DNA from: Acidobacteriaceae bacterium
Lineage (GTDB): Bacteria; Acidobacteriota; Terriglobia; Terriglobales; Acidobacteriaceae
Length of the DNA: 64,000 bases
NCBI GenBank assembly: GCA_003134855.1
Contig: PLCS01000007.1
Coordinates: 381,011 to 445,010 of the forward strand
Direction: 5' to 3'
Below, piece by piece: positions 1-14,200 of this stretch (within the stretch, counting starts at the first letter, position 1; every line of letters starts with the position of its first letter). Under the pieces are notes generated by a model. That model saw only the letters and a list, made by a program, of their open reading frames with translations, was not told where the DNA came from and ran no database searches. The translations under genes were made by a program, and so were the position numbers.

Positions 1-2435
<2,435 letters not shown>

Positions 2436-2499
2436 AGCTTTATCAGTGTATCCAATGCGGCCCACGCCCTACACGTGGGAGAATGGAGGATAGACCGCT

Positions 2500-4440
2500 A
2501 TGACCAACGAAATCAACGAAGAATCCCTGCCCACCCCCGAAGCCACGTCAGAGCCTGCCGCCGAGGCCGTCGAAGAAGTCGCGCCTGAGCCAGCCATTGA
2601 GCCAGTTCCTGAGCCAGCCCCTGCGGCCGTTCTGGATGCGACTACCGCGAACGTCCCGGAATCTGTCGCCGCTCCTATCGCCGAGCCAGCCCCTGAGCCC
2701 GTGGTTGCCCCAATCGTCGAGCCAGCTCCGGAGCCCGTCGCCGAGCCTATCGAAGAGCCTCAGGAGTCCTTCGCCGATCAGCTCCGCGCCTTCGAGAGCA
2801 GCCACTCGCACCGGGGCGAACCCGGCCAAAGGCAGCTCAAGGGCGTCGTTATCTCGCTCACCGCCGAGCAGGTTTTCCTGGACATCGGCTACAAGACCGA
2901 GGGTGTGCTTCCCCGCTCGGCCTTCGACAACAACGCCGACGGCGTAAAGCCCGGCGACAGCTTCCCGGTCTCGGTCACAGGACGCAACGAGGAACACTAC
3001 TACGAGCTTTCGCGCTTCAAAGTGGCGCAGCCCCGCGACTGGTCGGCTCTGGAGACCGCCTTCGCCGAGAAGCTGGCCGTCGTAGGCACCGTCACTGAGG
3101 TCATCAAAGGCGGCGTTTCCGTGGATGTAGGCGTGCGCGCCTTCATGCCCGCCAGCCGCAGCGGAACCAAGGACGCGGCGGAGCTGGAAAAGCTGGTGGG
3201 AACGCAGATCACCTGCCGCATTACCAAGCTTGATGTCACCGACGAGAATATCGTCGTAGACCGCCGCGTGGTTCTTGAAGAGCAGGCGCGCGGCCTCACC
3301 GAAATCCGGCGCGGCGCGATGAAGGAGGGCGACACGGTCACGGGCAACATCCGCACCATCATGCCCTACGGCGCATTCATCGACCTGGGAGGCATCGACG
3401 GCCTGCTGCATGTCAGCGACATCTCCCACATCCGTGTCACCAAGACGGAAGACGTGCTCTCCGTCGGCCAGGAACTCCAGCTTAAAATCCTCAAAATCGA
3501 TCCGGAGACCAAGAAAATCTCCCTCGGCCTCAAGCAGCTACAGCCCGAGCCCTGGCAAACCATGAGCCTCGTCGCTGGGCAGCGCATCACCGGCACGGTT
3601 ACACGCCTTATGGACTTCGGCGCCTTTGTCGAGATTGAACCCGGCATCGAGGGCCTCATCCACATTTCGGAGATGTCCTACGGCAAGAAGCTGCGCCACC
3701 CCAGCGACATGCTCAAGCAGGGCGATCGCGTGGACGCCGTCATTCTCGGCATCAAGCCAGAGGAGCGCCGCATCTCCCTCGGCCTGAAGCAGACGCTCAC
3801 CGACCCCTGGACCGAAGTCTCGCACAACTTCGCCGTCGGCTCGCAGATCGAAGGCCCCATCACCAAGCTGATGAACTTCGGCGCATTTGTGCAGTTGGCG
3901 GACGGCGTCGAAGGCCTGGTCCACATCAGCGAGATCACCGCCGAGCGCCGCCTCAATCACCCCTCGGATGTGCTGCGCGTGGGGCAGATCGTCAAGGCGC
4001 AGGTCCTGGCGATCGACCCGGAAAAGCGCCAGATCAAGCTCAGCATGAAGGTCTTTGTCCCCACCGAGATCGACGAGTACATCGCCGAGCACAAGGTTGG
4101 CGACTCCGTCTCCGGCCGCGTCATCGGGCAATCCCCGAGTCTCATCCACGTCGAGCTTGGCGACGGCATCCGCGCCATCTGCCACGTTGGCGCTGGTGGT
4201 GAAGCAGCCGCGCCTATCGAAGCTGCGGCCGCATCCTCGAAGCCGAAGCCGAAGTCCAAGGCGAAAGCAGAGGCCAAGCCCAATATGTCGAGCCTTTCAT
4301 CGATGCTGAAAGCCCGTTGGCAAGGCAACACCCCCGCCGCCCAAGAGAAACCTGAAGCGCTGAGCGAAGGCCAGATCCGCAGCTTCAAAATTACCAAGCT
4401 GGAGCCCGAAGCCAAGAAGATTGAGGTGGAGCTGGCGTAA
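2500..4440 (+). CDS. S1 RNA-binding domain protein (ribosomal protein S1-like)
   Basis: A likely mRNA-binding protein of the 30S subunit or a related S1-repeat regulator, 646 residues. Residues 1-95 are an acidic Pro/Ala/Glu-rich tail with repeated EPxPEPV-like units. Then come S1 OB-folds at about 113-175, 195-257, 276-344, 360-431 and 447-518, and a degenerate sixth at 534-565. Repeats 3-5 carry the usual GAFIDLGG/GAFVEIEPG cores and GLxHISE/GLLHVSD motifs. The tail from about 570 is Lys/Ala-rich. ATG 2500 follows a GGAGGA Shine-Dalgarno. It is divergent from alaS. The long acidic N-terminus is unusual for canonical RpsA, so it may be the main S1 or a paralogue; the window cannot tell. Confidence 0.9.
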   Translation: MTNEINEESLPTPEATSEPAAEAVEEVAPEPAIEPVPEPAPAAVLDATTANVPESVAAPIAEPAPEPVVAPIVEPAPEPVAEPIEEPQESFADQLRAFESSHSHRGEPGQRQLKGVVISLTAEQVFLDIGYKTEGVLPRSAFDNNADGVKPGDSFPVSVTGRNEEHYYELSRFKVAQPRDWSALETAFAEKLAVVGTVTEVIKGGVSVDVGVRAFMPASRSGTKDAAELEKLVGTQITCRITKLDVTDENIVVDRRVVLEEQARGLTEIRRGAMKEGDTVTGNIRTIMPYGAFIDLGGIDGLLHVSDISHIRVTKTEDVLSVGQELQLKILKIDPETKKISLGLKQLQPEPWQTMSLVAGQRITGTVTRLMDFGAFVEIEPGIEGLIHISEMSYGKKLRHPSDMLKQGDRVDAVILGIKPEERRISLGLKQTLTDPWTEVSHNFAVGSQIEGPITKLMNFGAFVQLADGVEGLVHISEITAERRLNHPSDVLRVGQIVKAQVLAIDPEKRQIKLSMKVFVPTEIDEYIAEHKVGDSVSGRVIGQSPSLIHVELGDGIRAICHVGAGGEAAAPIEAAAASSKPKPKSKAKAEAKPNMSSLSSMLKARWQGNTPAAQEKPEALSEGQIRSFKITKLEPEAKKIEVELA

Positions 4441-4459
4441 AGCGTTCACTCTGCTCTCC

Positions 4460-4474
4460 GCCAACTAAGTTGGC
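4460..4474. terminator. Small hairpin between convergent genes
   Basis: GCCAAC-TAA-GTTGGC lies in the 40-bp gap between the ends of the S1-domain gene and glpK. The stem is only 6 bp and has no clear T-tract, so its role as a shared terminator is tentative. Confidence 0.3.
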
Positions 4475-4480
4475 CTCTGC

Positions 4481-5986
<1,506 letters not shown>

Positions 5987-6106
5987 TCTGTCGAGTCCGC
6001 CTTCGGAACTCAGTCAATCACGGCTGGCTACTCTACGGCAACAGGCCTGAGTCGATAGTGGAAGCCAGATTCCGAATCAACAGCGATTTAGCTCATTGAG
6101 AACAAT

Positions 6107-6859
6107 CTACGGGCGAGCAGTCGGCGAGCACCCGCGCGCGATTGCTTCACGGAGCACCTTGCGCATAGCGCCGATGGCCGCGGGAATCTCGTTGCCGCGG
6201 GAGACGGGCCCATGGCCGCCGACGATGAAGCCGGGCTTGAGCCGTTCAATCCGATCCAGCGATTCGAGCCACCATTGCCAGTCCGCGCTGCTGCCCGCAT
6301 CCAGATTCGGAAGATACTCGCGCACCACACAGTCACCCGCGAACAAGACGCCCTCCTCTGGAAGCCACACCGAGAGATTCGTCTGCGTGTGCCCTGGAGT
6401 TAGCAAGATCTCGGCTTTCAGGCCACCCAGATCGAAGGTGGTCTCGTTGTGAATCGGGCAGTTCGGATTGTTTAGATTGGTCCGATAAAAAAAAGCCTGC
6501 GCCTCATGGCGAGCGCGGCGCGCGGGGTCGGGAATCGCATCGTTGAACTCGGCGATCTCCGCTTGAAATTCATCGGGCGCGCGCGCGATCCCCACATGGC
6601 CCCACACGTCAATCCCCAGCTCGCGGAAGTAACCGTTGCCGCCGATGTGATCGAAATGCTTCTCGGTGTTGATGACGCGCAGCTTGTTACCGGGCCGCGC
6701 GGCGCAAGCATAGCCGTGAATAGTTTGCGCGGCCAAGGTGTTTCCGCCTGTGTCCACCACCAGAGTTATTGCGTCGCCCGCGATGAACCCAGCATTGACG
6801 CACCAGGGCAACGAGTATCCCAGTCCGGTAACCGTATAGCAATGATCGGTGAGCCGCAT
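6107..6859 (-). CDS. MBL-fold metallo-hydrolase with variant metal motif
   Basis: A 250-residue metallo-beta-lactamase-fold hydrolase without an obvious signal peptide; the substrate is unknown. The core motif at residues 64-71 reads NTEKHFDH, so Glu66 stands where the first His of HxHxDH is expected, while H68, D70 and H71 are kept. Other ligands are visible: H157 (GHTQTN), D176 (LFAGDC) and H216 (GGHGP). The C-terminus reaches helical sequence ending in SPTARP. It lies upstream of glpK on the same strand with a 120-bp gap, so co-transcription is possible but unproven. It could be a hydrolase with altered metal use rather than a lactonase or glyoxalase. Confidence 0.88.
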   Translation of the reverse strand: MRLTDHCYTVTGLGYSLPWCVNAGFIAGDAITLVVDTGGNTLAAQTIHGYACAARPGNKLRVINTEKHFDHIGGNGYFRELGIDVWGHVGIARAPDEFQAEIAEFNDAIPDPARRARHEAQAFFYRTNLNNPNCPIHNETTFDLGGLKAEILLTPGHTQTNLSVWLPEEGVLFAGDCVVREYLPNLDAGSSADWQWWLESLDRIERLKPGFIVGGHGPVSRGNEIPAAIGAMRKVLREAIARGCSPTARP

Positions 6860-7059
6860 ACGGATAGATTATCGCGTTCCTCCAGAATTATCCGGCGAAA
6901 TATACTCTGCGGAGATATTGCAGGATGATGAAAATCGCCGCGTCTGATCACTGAAGGGATACGCCCATCGCGTCAGGGGATAGCTTTTATCGCAGATTCC
7001 CTGTATCATGAAGATGATGCCCCGCGTGTTGGCGGCAAATCCAACGGAGGTACTACACA

Positions 7060-7278
7060 ATGGCAGATACTGTGAAGAAAACTAAGGCTACAGCGAAACC
7101 ACGCAAAACCGCAACCAGGAAAGAGAAAGTTGCTCAGCCTCCCAAGCTGGCCATGCCCTCGCGCGCTGAAATCGAGAGGCTTGCGCAGCAATACTGGGCG
7201 CAGCGCGGCTACACCGATGGATACGCGGAGCAGGATTGGCTGCGAGCCGAGCAGGAATTGCTCCAGATGGCTTCCTGA
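7060..7278 (+). CDS. Small DUF2934 protein
   Basis: 72 residues. The first 30 are Lys/Thr/Ala-rich and basic, and could bind nucleic acid. Residues 33-70 (SRAEIERLAQQYWAQRGYTD and then EQDWLRAEQEL) match the DUF2934 pattern of a helix, a W/Y..RG turn and a DW..AE.EL helix, common in Acidobacteriota and Proteobacteria and of unknown function. ATG 7060 has a clear GGAGG at 7044-7048. It is isolated, between the MBL gene and the convergent SPFH gene. Confidence 0.85.
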   Translation: MADTVKKTKATAKPRKTATRKEKVAQPPKLAMPSRAEIERLAQQYWAQRGYTDGYAEQDWLRAEQELLQMAS

Positions 7279-7579
7279 AACAAACAATCAATCCGGATTT
7301 TCTCTCACTCACTTTGCTGTGATTACAGGGTCAGTGTGAGTTACACAGAGACGGGCTTCTTCATATCTGCGCCGTATGCGGAATGCGAGGCCTGCTGCCC
7401 AAAGACTGATTTCAACTCACGGAGGCCAGCTTGCTGCCGGCTGCTTCCATCAGGATGCAGAAGGCCTGCGCCTCGGTCGAAGTTCCGGGGCTGTCGATGT
7501 TAGTGGTCTCCCAGGTCTCAATAACAAGACCTGGGAGACCCTAGGGAAGCAACTCGCGAGAGAAAGGGCGGATGCTCCA
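7279..7579. other. Gene-free gap with one strong hairpin
   Basis: About 300 bp between two convergent genes. Apart from the hairpin at 7505-7540 no promoter, repeat copy or coding pattern is recognisable. Confidence 0.5.
7505..7540. terminator. Perfect 14-bp hairpin downstream of the SPFH gene
   Basis: GGTCTCCCAGGTCT (7505-7518) pairs perfectly with AGACCTGGGAGACC (7527-7540) across an 8-nt loop. It lies 40 bp past the stop of the minus-strand SPFH gene and past the end of the DUF2934 gene. No T-run follows on either strand, so it may be a terminator, an mRNA-stabilising hairpin or a repeat. Confidence 0.5.
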
Positions 7580-8488
7580 TCAGCTATTCGCGCGCTGCGC
7601 CACCACCATCGACTCCATAATCTGCTCCGAAACCTCCTTGACAGAGCCCGGCGAGTGCGAGAGAAACAGCGTGTTGGTCTTGTCGCTTTCGCCGATGGAC
7701 TTGAGCGTGTCAAAGTACTGCGTGACCATCACCAACTGCATCACGTCCTTCGACGATGCTCCGTCCACCACCTTCTGGAACTGCTCGATGGAGACCTGCA
7801 AACCTTCGATGATCGCCTTGCGTTGGTTGGCGATGCCTTGGCCTTGCAGCGCCTTGCTCTCGGCCTCGGCCTCGGCCTTCTTGACGACGAGAATCTTCTC
7901 CGCCTCGCCGCGGGCGTTGGCGGCCACCTGCTCGCGCTGGGCGGCGTTGATGTCGTTCATTGCCGACTTCACCTTTTGGTCGGGAACGATGTCAGTGACC
8001 AGCACGTTGACAATCTCGAAGCCGAAGGTGGCCATGTCCGCGTCGAGCTCCTGCTTGACCGCGGCGGCTATCGAGGACTGCGAGGCGAAGACCTCATCCA
8101 GCGTCATGCCGGGCACGTGGCCCAGAATCACCTGCTCGACGTAGCTCTTGATCTGCGCCGTCGGGTCGGAGAGTTTGTAGTAAGCGTCGTAGACCTTCTC
8201 CGGGCGCACGCGATTCTGCACCGAGATGGGGATGGTGACGAAGACATTGTCCTTGGTTTTGGTCTCCATGGTCAGCGAAATCTGGTTGACGCGCAGGCTC
8301 ACGATGCCCGCCATGGTGTCGAAGAACGGGCGCTTCCAGTTCAGGCCGGGATCGGCGACGCGCAGAAACTTGCCGAAGCGCGTGATGATGGCGACTTCCG
8401 CCGTGTTGACGGTGAAGAAGCTGCTGAGAAAAATGATGAGTACGATGAGAGCTACAACTCCCACGGGTATCAGAAACATCGGGTCCAT
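7580..8488 (-). CDS. SPFH/Band 7 membrane protein (stomatin/QmcA-like)
   Basis: A 302-residue membrane-associated protein of the SPFH family. Residues 5-25 form an N-terminal transmembrane anchor (FLIPVGVVALIVLIIFLSS). The Band 7 domain follows (TAEVAIITRFGKFLRVADPGL, MAGIVSLRVNQISL, VTIPISVQNRVRP, VLVTDIVPDQKVKSAMNDI), then an Ala/Glu-rich coiled coil from about residue 190 (EAEKILVVKKAEAEAES) typical of oligomerising stomatins. Members scaffold membrane microdomains or regulate membrane proteases. No NfeD partner is adjacent. The ATG at 8488 gives a normal short cytoplasmic N-terminus. Confidence 0.93.
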   Translation of the reverse strand: MDPMFLIPVGVVALIVLIIFLSSFFTVNTAEVAIITRFGKFLRVADPGLNWKRPFFDTMAGIVSLRVNQISLTMETKTKDNVFVTIPISVQNRVRPEKVYDAYYKLSDPTAQIKSYVEQVILGHVPGMTLDEVFASQSSIAAAVKQELDADMATFGFEIVNVLVTDIVPDQKVKSAMNDINAAQREQVAANARGEAEKILVVKKAEAEAESKALQGQGIANQRKAIIEGLQVSIEQFQKVVDGASSKDVMQLVMVTQYFDTLKSIGESDKTNTLFLSHSPGSVKEVSEQIMESMVVAQRANS

Positions 8489-8600
8489 TCAAAGCCTCCG
8501 TTGCCCCGTTTTGAGGCAACGGAGAATTATACAGGTGCAGGAGGGATGCACGTCAGGCAAGCGGATTTGAAAGAGCACGGCTTCAGCCATGCCGTTGGAT

Positions 8601-10394
8601 TTATCGCTGCAAGATCTTCCCGACGAAAACCCCAAACGGCCCCAGTTGAATTGCTTTGAGCGAGTCGGGATCGGCTGCGCCGGGAGTCTTCAATAGCGTC
8701 TTGAGCTTGCCGTTGAAGCCGGGGACGCTCAAGGATACCGTCTGCGGCTCGGCGGTGAAGTTGACCGCGACTAATACCGGCGGACCGCCCGGAGCCTTGC
8801 GCATCCAGCTCAGGACTTTGGTGTTCTTCGTGTCCAGCATGGTGTTGCGGCCGCGCGCAAAGGCCGGGATCGTCTTCTTGAGGCGGATCACATTCTCGTA
8901 CCAGGCCAGCAGCGAGTCAGGATCGGGGCTCTCGGCGGCGACGTTGATGGCGGCGGCGCTGGGCGGCACGGGCAGCCAGGGCCGGCCGCGCGAGAAGCCG
9001 GCGTTCGCGCTTGCGTCCCACTGCATCGGCGTGCGCTCACCGTCACGGCCCTTCTCGTTGGGCCAGCCGGTGATGCCGATGGGGTCTTTCACATCCTCCT
9101 TGCGCGTGGGCGGCGTGGTCAGCATACCCAGCTCATCGCCGTAATAGAACTGCGCCGCGCCCCGGCTCAAAAACAGCACCGCCGCCAGCGCGCGCTGAAT
9201 ATCGAGGTCGTGGACGCCATCGCCGTAGCGAGCCTGCACGCGCGGATTGTCGTGGTTATCAAAGAGCAGCAGCGGCGTGTTATCGCCGATCTTCGTCTCC
9301 ACGTCATTCAGTTTGGCGCGGAAGGCGGCTACATCCAGTTTGTTGATGAAGGCCACCTGTGTATCCATCGGCAGATGAAACTCCGGCTTGCCGGCCGGTC
9401 CGTACATCTTAGCCAGTTCGGCGACGTTGGGCAGATAGGTCTCGCCGATCAGCACGCGCGTGCCGGGAAAGGCCGCCAAGCTGAAGGTGTCGGTGTGCGC
9501 ACGCAGCTCCTGCATCACCACATGCACGCTGGGCAGGTTGTCGGTCTTCGAGTCGTTTAGCACCGGATCGCCGTAGGCGTTGACCAACGGCTGGCCGTCC
9601 TTATCCTTGAGAATCTCCTCGTCGGCCAGGCTGGGGTCTTCATAGAGCGCGGTGACCGCGTCGAAGCGGAAGCCGGCTACCCCGCGCTTTAGCCAGAAGC
9701 TGATGATTTCCTTAAAGGCGTCGTGGACTTTGGGATTGTTCCAGTTCAGATCCGGCTGCTGAATGTAGAACCTGTGATAGTAATATTGCCGCGTGGCTGC
9801 GTCCCACTGCCAGGCCGAGTGGCCGAAAAGCGACTCCCAGTTATTCGGCGGCGCGCCCTGATCGGTCGCCGTCTCGCCCTTGCCATCGCGCCACATATAC
9901 CAGTCGCTGTAGGGATTCACGCGCGAGGAGCGCGACTGAAGGAACCACGGATGCTGGTCCGAGGTGTGGTTCATCACCAGGTCCATCAGGATGCGAATAT
10001 GCCGCTTGCCAGCCTCGGCCACCAGGCGGTCAAAGTCGTCCAGGGTGCCGTACTTGGGGTCGATATTCTTGTAGTCCGAGATGTCATAGCCGAAGTCCAC
10101 CTGCGGCGAGGGATAGCAGGGAGTGAGCCAGATGGCGTCAATGCCCAGCTTCTTCAGGTAGTCCAGCCGCGCCGTAATTCCGTTCAGGTCGCCGATGCCG
10201 TCGCCGTTCGAGTCCTGAAAGCTGCGCGGGTAGATCTCATAGATGACGGCGTTCTTCCACCAGTCGCGCTCGCCGGCGGAGGATGCGCCGGCGGGATGCC
10301 GGGCGGGATGGCCGGGCTGCGCGCCCGCGGTGAGCGTTGCGGCCCCCAGATACAAAACCAGGGCGGCACGGAGGATGGCTTTTGTCCTGTGCAT
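8601..10394 (-). CDS. Secreted GH13 alpha-glucosidase / alpha-amylase family protein
   Basis: Hydrolyses or transfers alpha-glucosidic bonds, probably on oligosaccharides outside the cytoplasm. The 597-residue protein starts with a Sec signal peptide (MHRTKAILRAALVLYLGAA, cleavage near AGAQ). GH13 signatures follow: DSNGDGIGDL calcium loop, DLVMNHTSDQHPWF (region I), GFRFDAV with nucleophile Asp (region II), LIGETY with acid/base Glu (region III) and FDNHDNPR (region IV), then a beta-sandwich C-terminal domain. The overall pattern (WWKNAVIYEIYPRSFQD) fits the oligo-1,6-glucosidase/alpha-glucosidase group; the exact specificity is not decidable. It is divergent from the fibre locus and shares its upstream region with it. 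Its first 26 codons and promoter are duplicated at about 15294-15640. Confidence 0.93.
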   Translation of the reverse strand: MHRTKAILRAALVLYLGAATLTAGAQPGHPARHPAGASSAGERDWWKNAVIYEIYPRSFQDSNGDGIGDLNGITARLDYLKKLGIDAIWLTPCYPSPQVDFGYDISDYKNIDPKYGTLDDFDRLVAEAGKRHIRILMDLVMNHTSDQHPWFLQSRSSRVNPYSDWYMWRDGKGETATDQGAPPNNWESLFGHSAWQWDAATRQYYYHRFYIQQPDLNWNNPKVHDAFKEIISFWLKRGVAGFRFDAVTALYEDPSLADEEILKDKDGQPLVNAYGDPVLNDSKTDNLPSVHVVMQELRAHTDTFSLAAFPGTRVLIGETYLPNVAELAKMYGPAGKPEFHLPMDTQVAFINKLDVAAFRAKLNDVETKIGDNTPLLLFDNHDNPRVQARYGDGVHDLDIQRALAAVLFLSRGAAQFYYGDELGMLTTPPTRKEDVKDPIGITGWPNEKGRDGERTPMQWDASANAGFSRGRPWLPVPPSAAAINVAAESPDPDSLLAWYENVIRLKKTIPAFARGRNTMLDTKNTKVLSWMRKAPGGPPVLVAVNFTAEPQTVSLSVPGFNGKLKTLLKTPGAADPDSLKAIQLGPFGVFVGKILQR

Positions 10395-10863
10395 AGCGGT
10401 CTCCTTGGAGCGCCTCCGCTGCCCGCGGATTGGGCAACGGAATTCATCAGCAACGCCCGATTATATCGGAGCGCGAGGCCGGTCGAAAGCAGATTCCAGC
10501 TGGAGGCCTGCTAGCGGAAGCCGGAGGATCGTAGGAAACCGCTTGACGAGGCCAGTTTTTTTCGTTTGGATTTGAACTGAAATAATTCAAATTCACTTGC
10601 GCGCACTCAGGGATTGATATATAAAATATATAGTGTTCTAACATAATGTGACGTGTATCAATCCCAATGGGGGAATGTTGTCTCGGGGCTACTTAATAGA
10701 CTTACGGCGGTGGAAGCCATTTCCTCATCATTCTAGTTGGGATTCTGACCAGCGGTTTCCGGATGCCGGGTTGGGGCGCAAATCGTCGTTGTATCCACGG
10801 AATCCGTTATACCATCTTTTGCTTTTAGACTTTAGCAACCTCCCCTTAAGATAAGAGGTATTA
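10395..10863. promoter_or_regulatory. Divergent promoter region, copy 1
   Basis: A 469-bp gap between the GH13 gene (minus) and a leader remnant (plus). It is AT-rich around 10570-10650. TGTGA-CGTGTA-TCAAT at 10647-10662 is one half-site change away from the E. coli CRP consensus TGTGA-N6-TCACA. The part next to the GH13 start, the AATTATTCAA-like stretch, the TGTGACG block and the GAGGTATTAATG start context all have counterparts at 15372-15831, so this is one of two related copies. Regulation by a CRP/FNR-family protein is inferred. Confidence 0.55.
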
Positions 10864-11031
10864 ATGTCTTCTCTCAAGTGTCTGGGCGCTGTCGTCGCAT
10901 CGCTTCTGGCCATCATCTGCGTATCTTTGGGGTGTTCCTCTCTGACGAGCACGGCGGCTCTGGCGGCGCCGGAATCATCGATCGTGACCCGATCCTTAGT
11001 ACCGGCATTGGGCGTTACGAACCACTTGTAG
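10864..11031 (+). pseudogene. Leader remnant of a collagen-like fibre gene
   Basis: A 56-codon frame begins MSSLKCLGAVVASLLAIICV and stops at TAG 11029-11031. Its start region (GAGGTATTAATGTC, CTCTCAAGTGTCTGGGCG) matches the start of the collagen-like gene at 15829 (GAGGTATCAATGTC and the same 18 bases). The signal peptide survives but no stalk or head follows; homologous stalk and head modules reappear inside the next gene. It is read here as the cut-off 5' end of the copy-1 fibre gene. A functional small lipoprotein (lipobox-like VSLGC) is an alternative. Confidence 0.6.
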
Positions 11032-11248
11032 TGAACAGAAACAAGGACGACCGGCGCCGGACTTCTTGCAAGTCCGACACCGGAAGGGCGGCAGTTGTTC
11101 GGTGGACGGCTTTTTGGTGGACTGATTCAGGAGTGGAGCAGGACAATTGAGCGGCACAGGCTGCATCGACAAGGCGCTTGGCAACTCAATGGCTGTGCAG
11201 CAACGAGTTGACGAAAGAGCGATTCATTCGGAAAAGGAATTGAGAACC
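11032..11248. other. Gap between leader remnant and fibre chimera
   Basis: 217 bp with no recognisable gene. An in-frame ATG-less extension of the next gene runs back to 11147, but no Shine-Dalgarno supports it. An AAAAGGAAT stretch just upstream of 11249 is the likely ribosome binding site. Confidence 0.4.
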
Positions 11249-14200
11249 ATGCACAAGCGGATGGCAGGATTGGCATTTTGTTTTGCGGCTTTCGCCATGA
11301 GCGCGGCTGCGCAGATCGTGTTTCCGGCTGACGGGAATATCAATACTATCGTCAACACTTCCGGCACAGCTGGCCACACCGGCGATGGCGGGCAAGCCAC
11401 AGCTGCCGGACTTCATCTACCATTCGCTGTTGCAATCGGCCCGTCGGGCAACCTCTACATCGCCGACTACTCCAACAGCCGCATTCAAATGGTGACGGCC
11501 AGGACAGGAATCATCACCACGGTCGCCGGCAGCAGCATCGGCGCTAGTGGCTACGCCGGCGATGGCGGACTAGCGACCAGTGCGGATTTGTCTTATCCCC
11601 AGGGTGTCGCCGTCGATTCTTCCGGCAATATCTTTATTGCCGACACGAGTAACCAGCGTATTCGCATGGTAGCGGCTTCCGGGGGCAATGGATACACCAC
11701 CAGCTACATCAACTCTGTAGCCGGTGGCGCACCCCTCGCAAGCTACATCTATACGATAGCCGGCAACGGCACTGCGGGCTTCGCAGGCGATGGCGGACTG
11801 GCAAACAGCACTAGCGCCGAGCTGCATACGCCCGTCAGTGTTGCAATAGAAACAGTCAACGGAATCGAGTACCTCTACATCGCCGAATTCGCCAATCACC
11901 GCGTTCGCGTGGTCAATCTTTCGACGGGAATCATCAGCACGGTGGCAGGCCAGAGCTCTCATGGCACCGCCGGAGTCCCTGGACCGGCCGGAAGCGCATA
12001 TCTTTATTCGCCTGGCGGGGTTGCGCTAGATCCGTCCGGCAATCTCTACATCGCGGACATGTACAATTCGCGTATTCTCGAGGTGACCGCCAGCACCAGC
12101 AGTAGCACTAACTATATCCCGTCTGGAGTCGCCAACTCGACAGGAACAATTAGCTTGCTGGCCGGCAAAGTCAACGGAGCTGCCGGATACCAGGGCGATG
12201 GCGGATCGGCCACGAGTGCGTTGTTGAATCTTCCTGACAACATTGCATTGGATTCGGTGGGCAACCTCTACATTACGGATCGAAGCAACTGTGTGGTGCG
12301 CAAGGTGACTCTCTCGACGGGGATCATCACCACGGTGGCCGGCGATCCCACGACGTCCGATACTGCCACTACGGCCGGCATGCCCTACTGCGGATACTCA
12401 GGCGACGGAGGCCTGGCAACCAGCGCCGCATTGAACACGCCCACCGGCATTGCCGTGGATTCGTCCGGCTATATTTACGTCGATGACGAGACCAACAATC
12501 GCACTCGCGTATTTGTCCAGGTCAAGTCGACGCCCACGATCACCTGGACGGCTCCAGCGGCGATCACCTCTGGCACGGCATTGAGCGCAACACAGCTCAA
12601 CGCGAGCTTCAGTGTGCCGGGGTCGTGCGTCTATACGCCGGCCTCGGGAACAGTTCTACCCCTGGGCACACAGACACTTTCAGTGACCTGTACACCGGCG
12701 GATACGGCCAACATCAACACGGTATCAGCGACGGTTCCTTTAACGGTCACGGTGATTACCCTGTCGTCATCGTCGATATCGGCCTGCGTCAGTACGACCA
12801 CCGGCGTGGTTCGCGTTGTCAGCTCAACCTCCCTTTGTGTTGCGGGTGAAACCGGGACAACCTGGGCGGTGACGGGCCCGGTCGGCGCCACCGGCGCGCA
12901 AGGCCCGGCCGGACCGCAGGGGCCGGCCGGAGGCGCCGCGAATATCGCCGCAGCCACAACCGGCCAGCCAGCCGTCTACACGGGCAGCGGAACCATCGGC
13001 GGCGTTGCCTCGCTTGGCGTGACCGTCGGCGGCACGGGCGCGACCAGCGCAGCGGGGGCGTTGGCGAATCTGATCAGCGCAGCGGGTGGGGCAGGCCCGT
13101 GCCCCGGAGTCGTGAACGACTCCCGTACGGACAACACGGCCGCGCTGAATGCTTGTATTGCGGCCGGCCAGGCCTACACTCTGCCGACGAATTGCCAGGG
13201 TTCGCATGGCCAAATTCTGGTTGCAGGGCAGTTGAATAGCGGAACACTCGGCAATAACGTGTCTGGCACAACTCTGATTGGGGGTGGGATGGGCAACGAT
13301 TCGGGTTGCTCCACGACTCTCAGATTCACCGGGACCACAGCCGCCAACAGTGGATTTGCGTTTAGCTGCGCAAACAATTCCAATGCGAACTGGTGCTATC
13401 CCGCAGCGAACCTGCAAAACATGAACATCTACGCGGTGAATGGTTCATCGGGCGCGGGTATAGCAATGGAGGGTTCAAGCGCCTCCATGAATGGCAGTTT
13501 GCTGGAAATGAACAATGTCTATATCTGGGGATTCGCGCAGTGTCTAACGGCGCAGGGGTATGGGAACGGACACTTGGGAAATTTTGTTTGCAATGGAGGG
13601 AGCAACAGCGCGGGGCTGTTTCTCGTCGACATTGCTCCAGGTTCGTCCAATGCCTGGATCATTGAGAAGATGATGGGCAGTTGCATCCTAGCCGGCACCG
13701 GCCCATCGGTTGCAGCGGGCATGCTGCGCTTTCAGGCTGGAGTAGGAAACATCGCGTACTTGGGAGAAGTGGATAACTGTGCCAACGTCGCCACTCTTGG
13801 TGCCATTACAGGGGGTAAAATTCAAGCCACCATATCGGAGATATGGCTGGGCGATACCGAAGTTCCTACCGGCCCATTGGTTGTGGTTGGAGTGAACAGT
13901 CAAGCAGCGGTACATTTCCTAGGTGCGGAAAGCATAAATTTTAATACGACGAGCAGTCCGTTCGTGATGAGTGGTTATGGGTCGCTTACTCTTTACAATC
14001 CGCCGGGAAATTGGGTCGCCAGTACGCCGTACCCGCTCGTTACAAAGGGATCCACCGACGTGCTTACCGTTGTTGGCGGTAATTTTTATACAACCAGCCA
14101 GGCGAACCAACTTGGCTCCATGGCTCAGGATTCAAGCGGTAATCAGTATTTTGCCGGGACTCCGCTCACCGAGGTTCCCGGCAGCGCGCTCCCAGCGGCC

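Noticed and set aside
2548..3429. Minus-strand frame of 293 codons opposite the S1-domain gene
   Set aside because: The sense strand encodes clear S1 domains; the antisense has no recognised motif.
7376..8659. Long plus-strand frame (427 codons) opposite the SPFH gene
   Set aside because: It is the antisense of a well-recognised protein and has no family pattern or ribosome binding site; it arises from high GC.
10864..11031. Complete small lipoprotein gene
   Set aside because: A lipobox-like VSLGC exists, but start context and first codons match the downstream fibre gene so closely that a truncated leader is more likely; not fully excluded.
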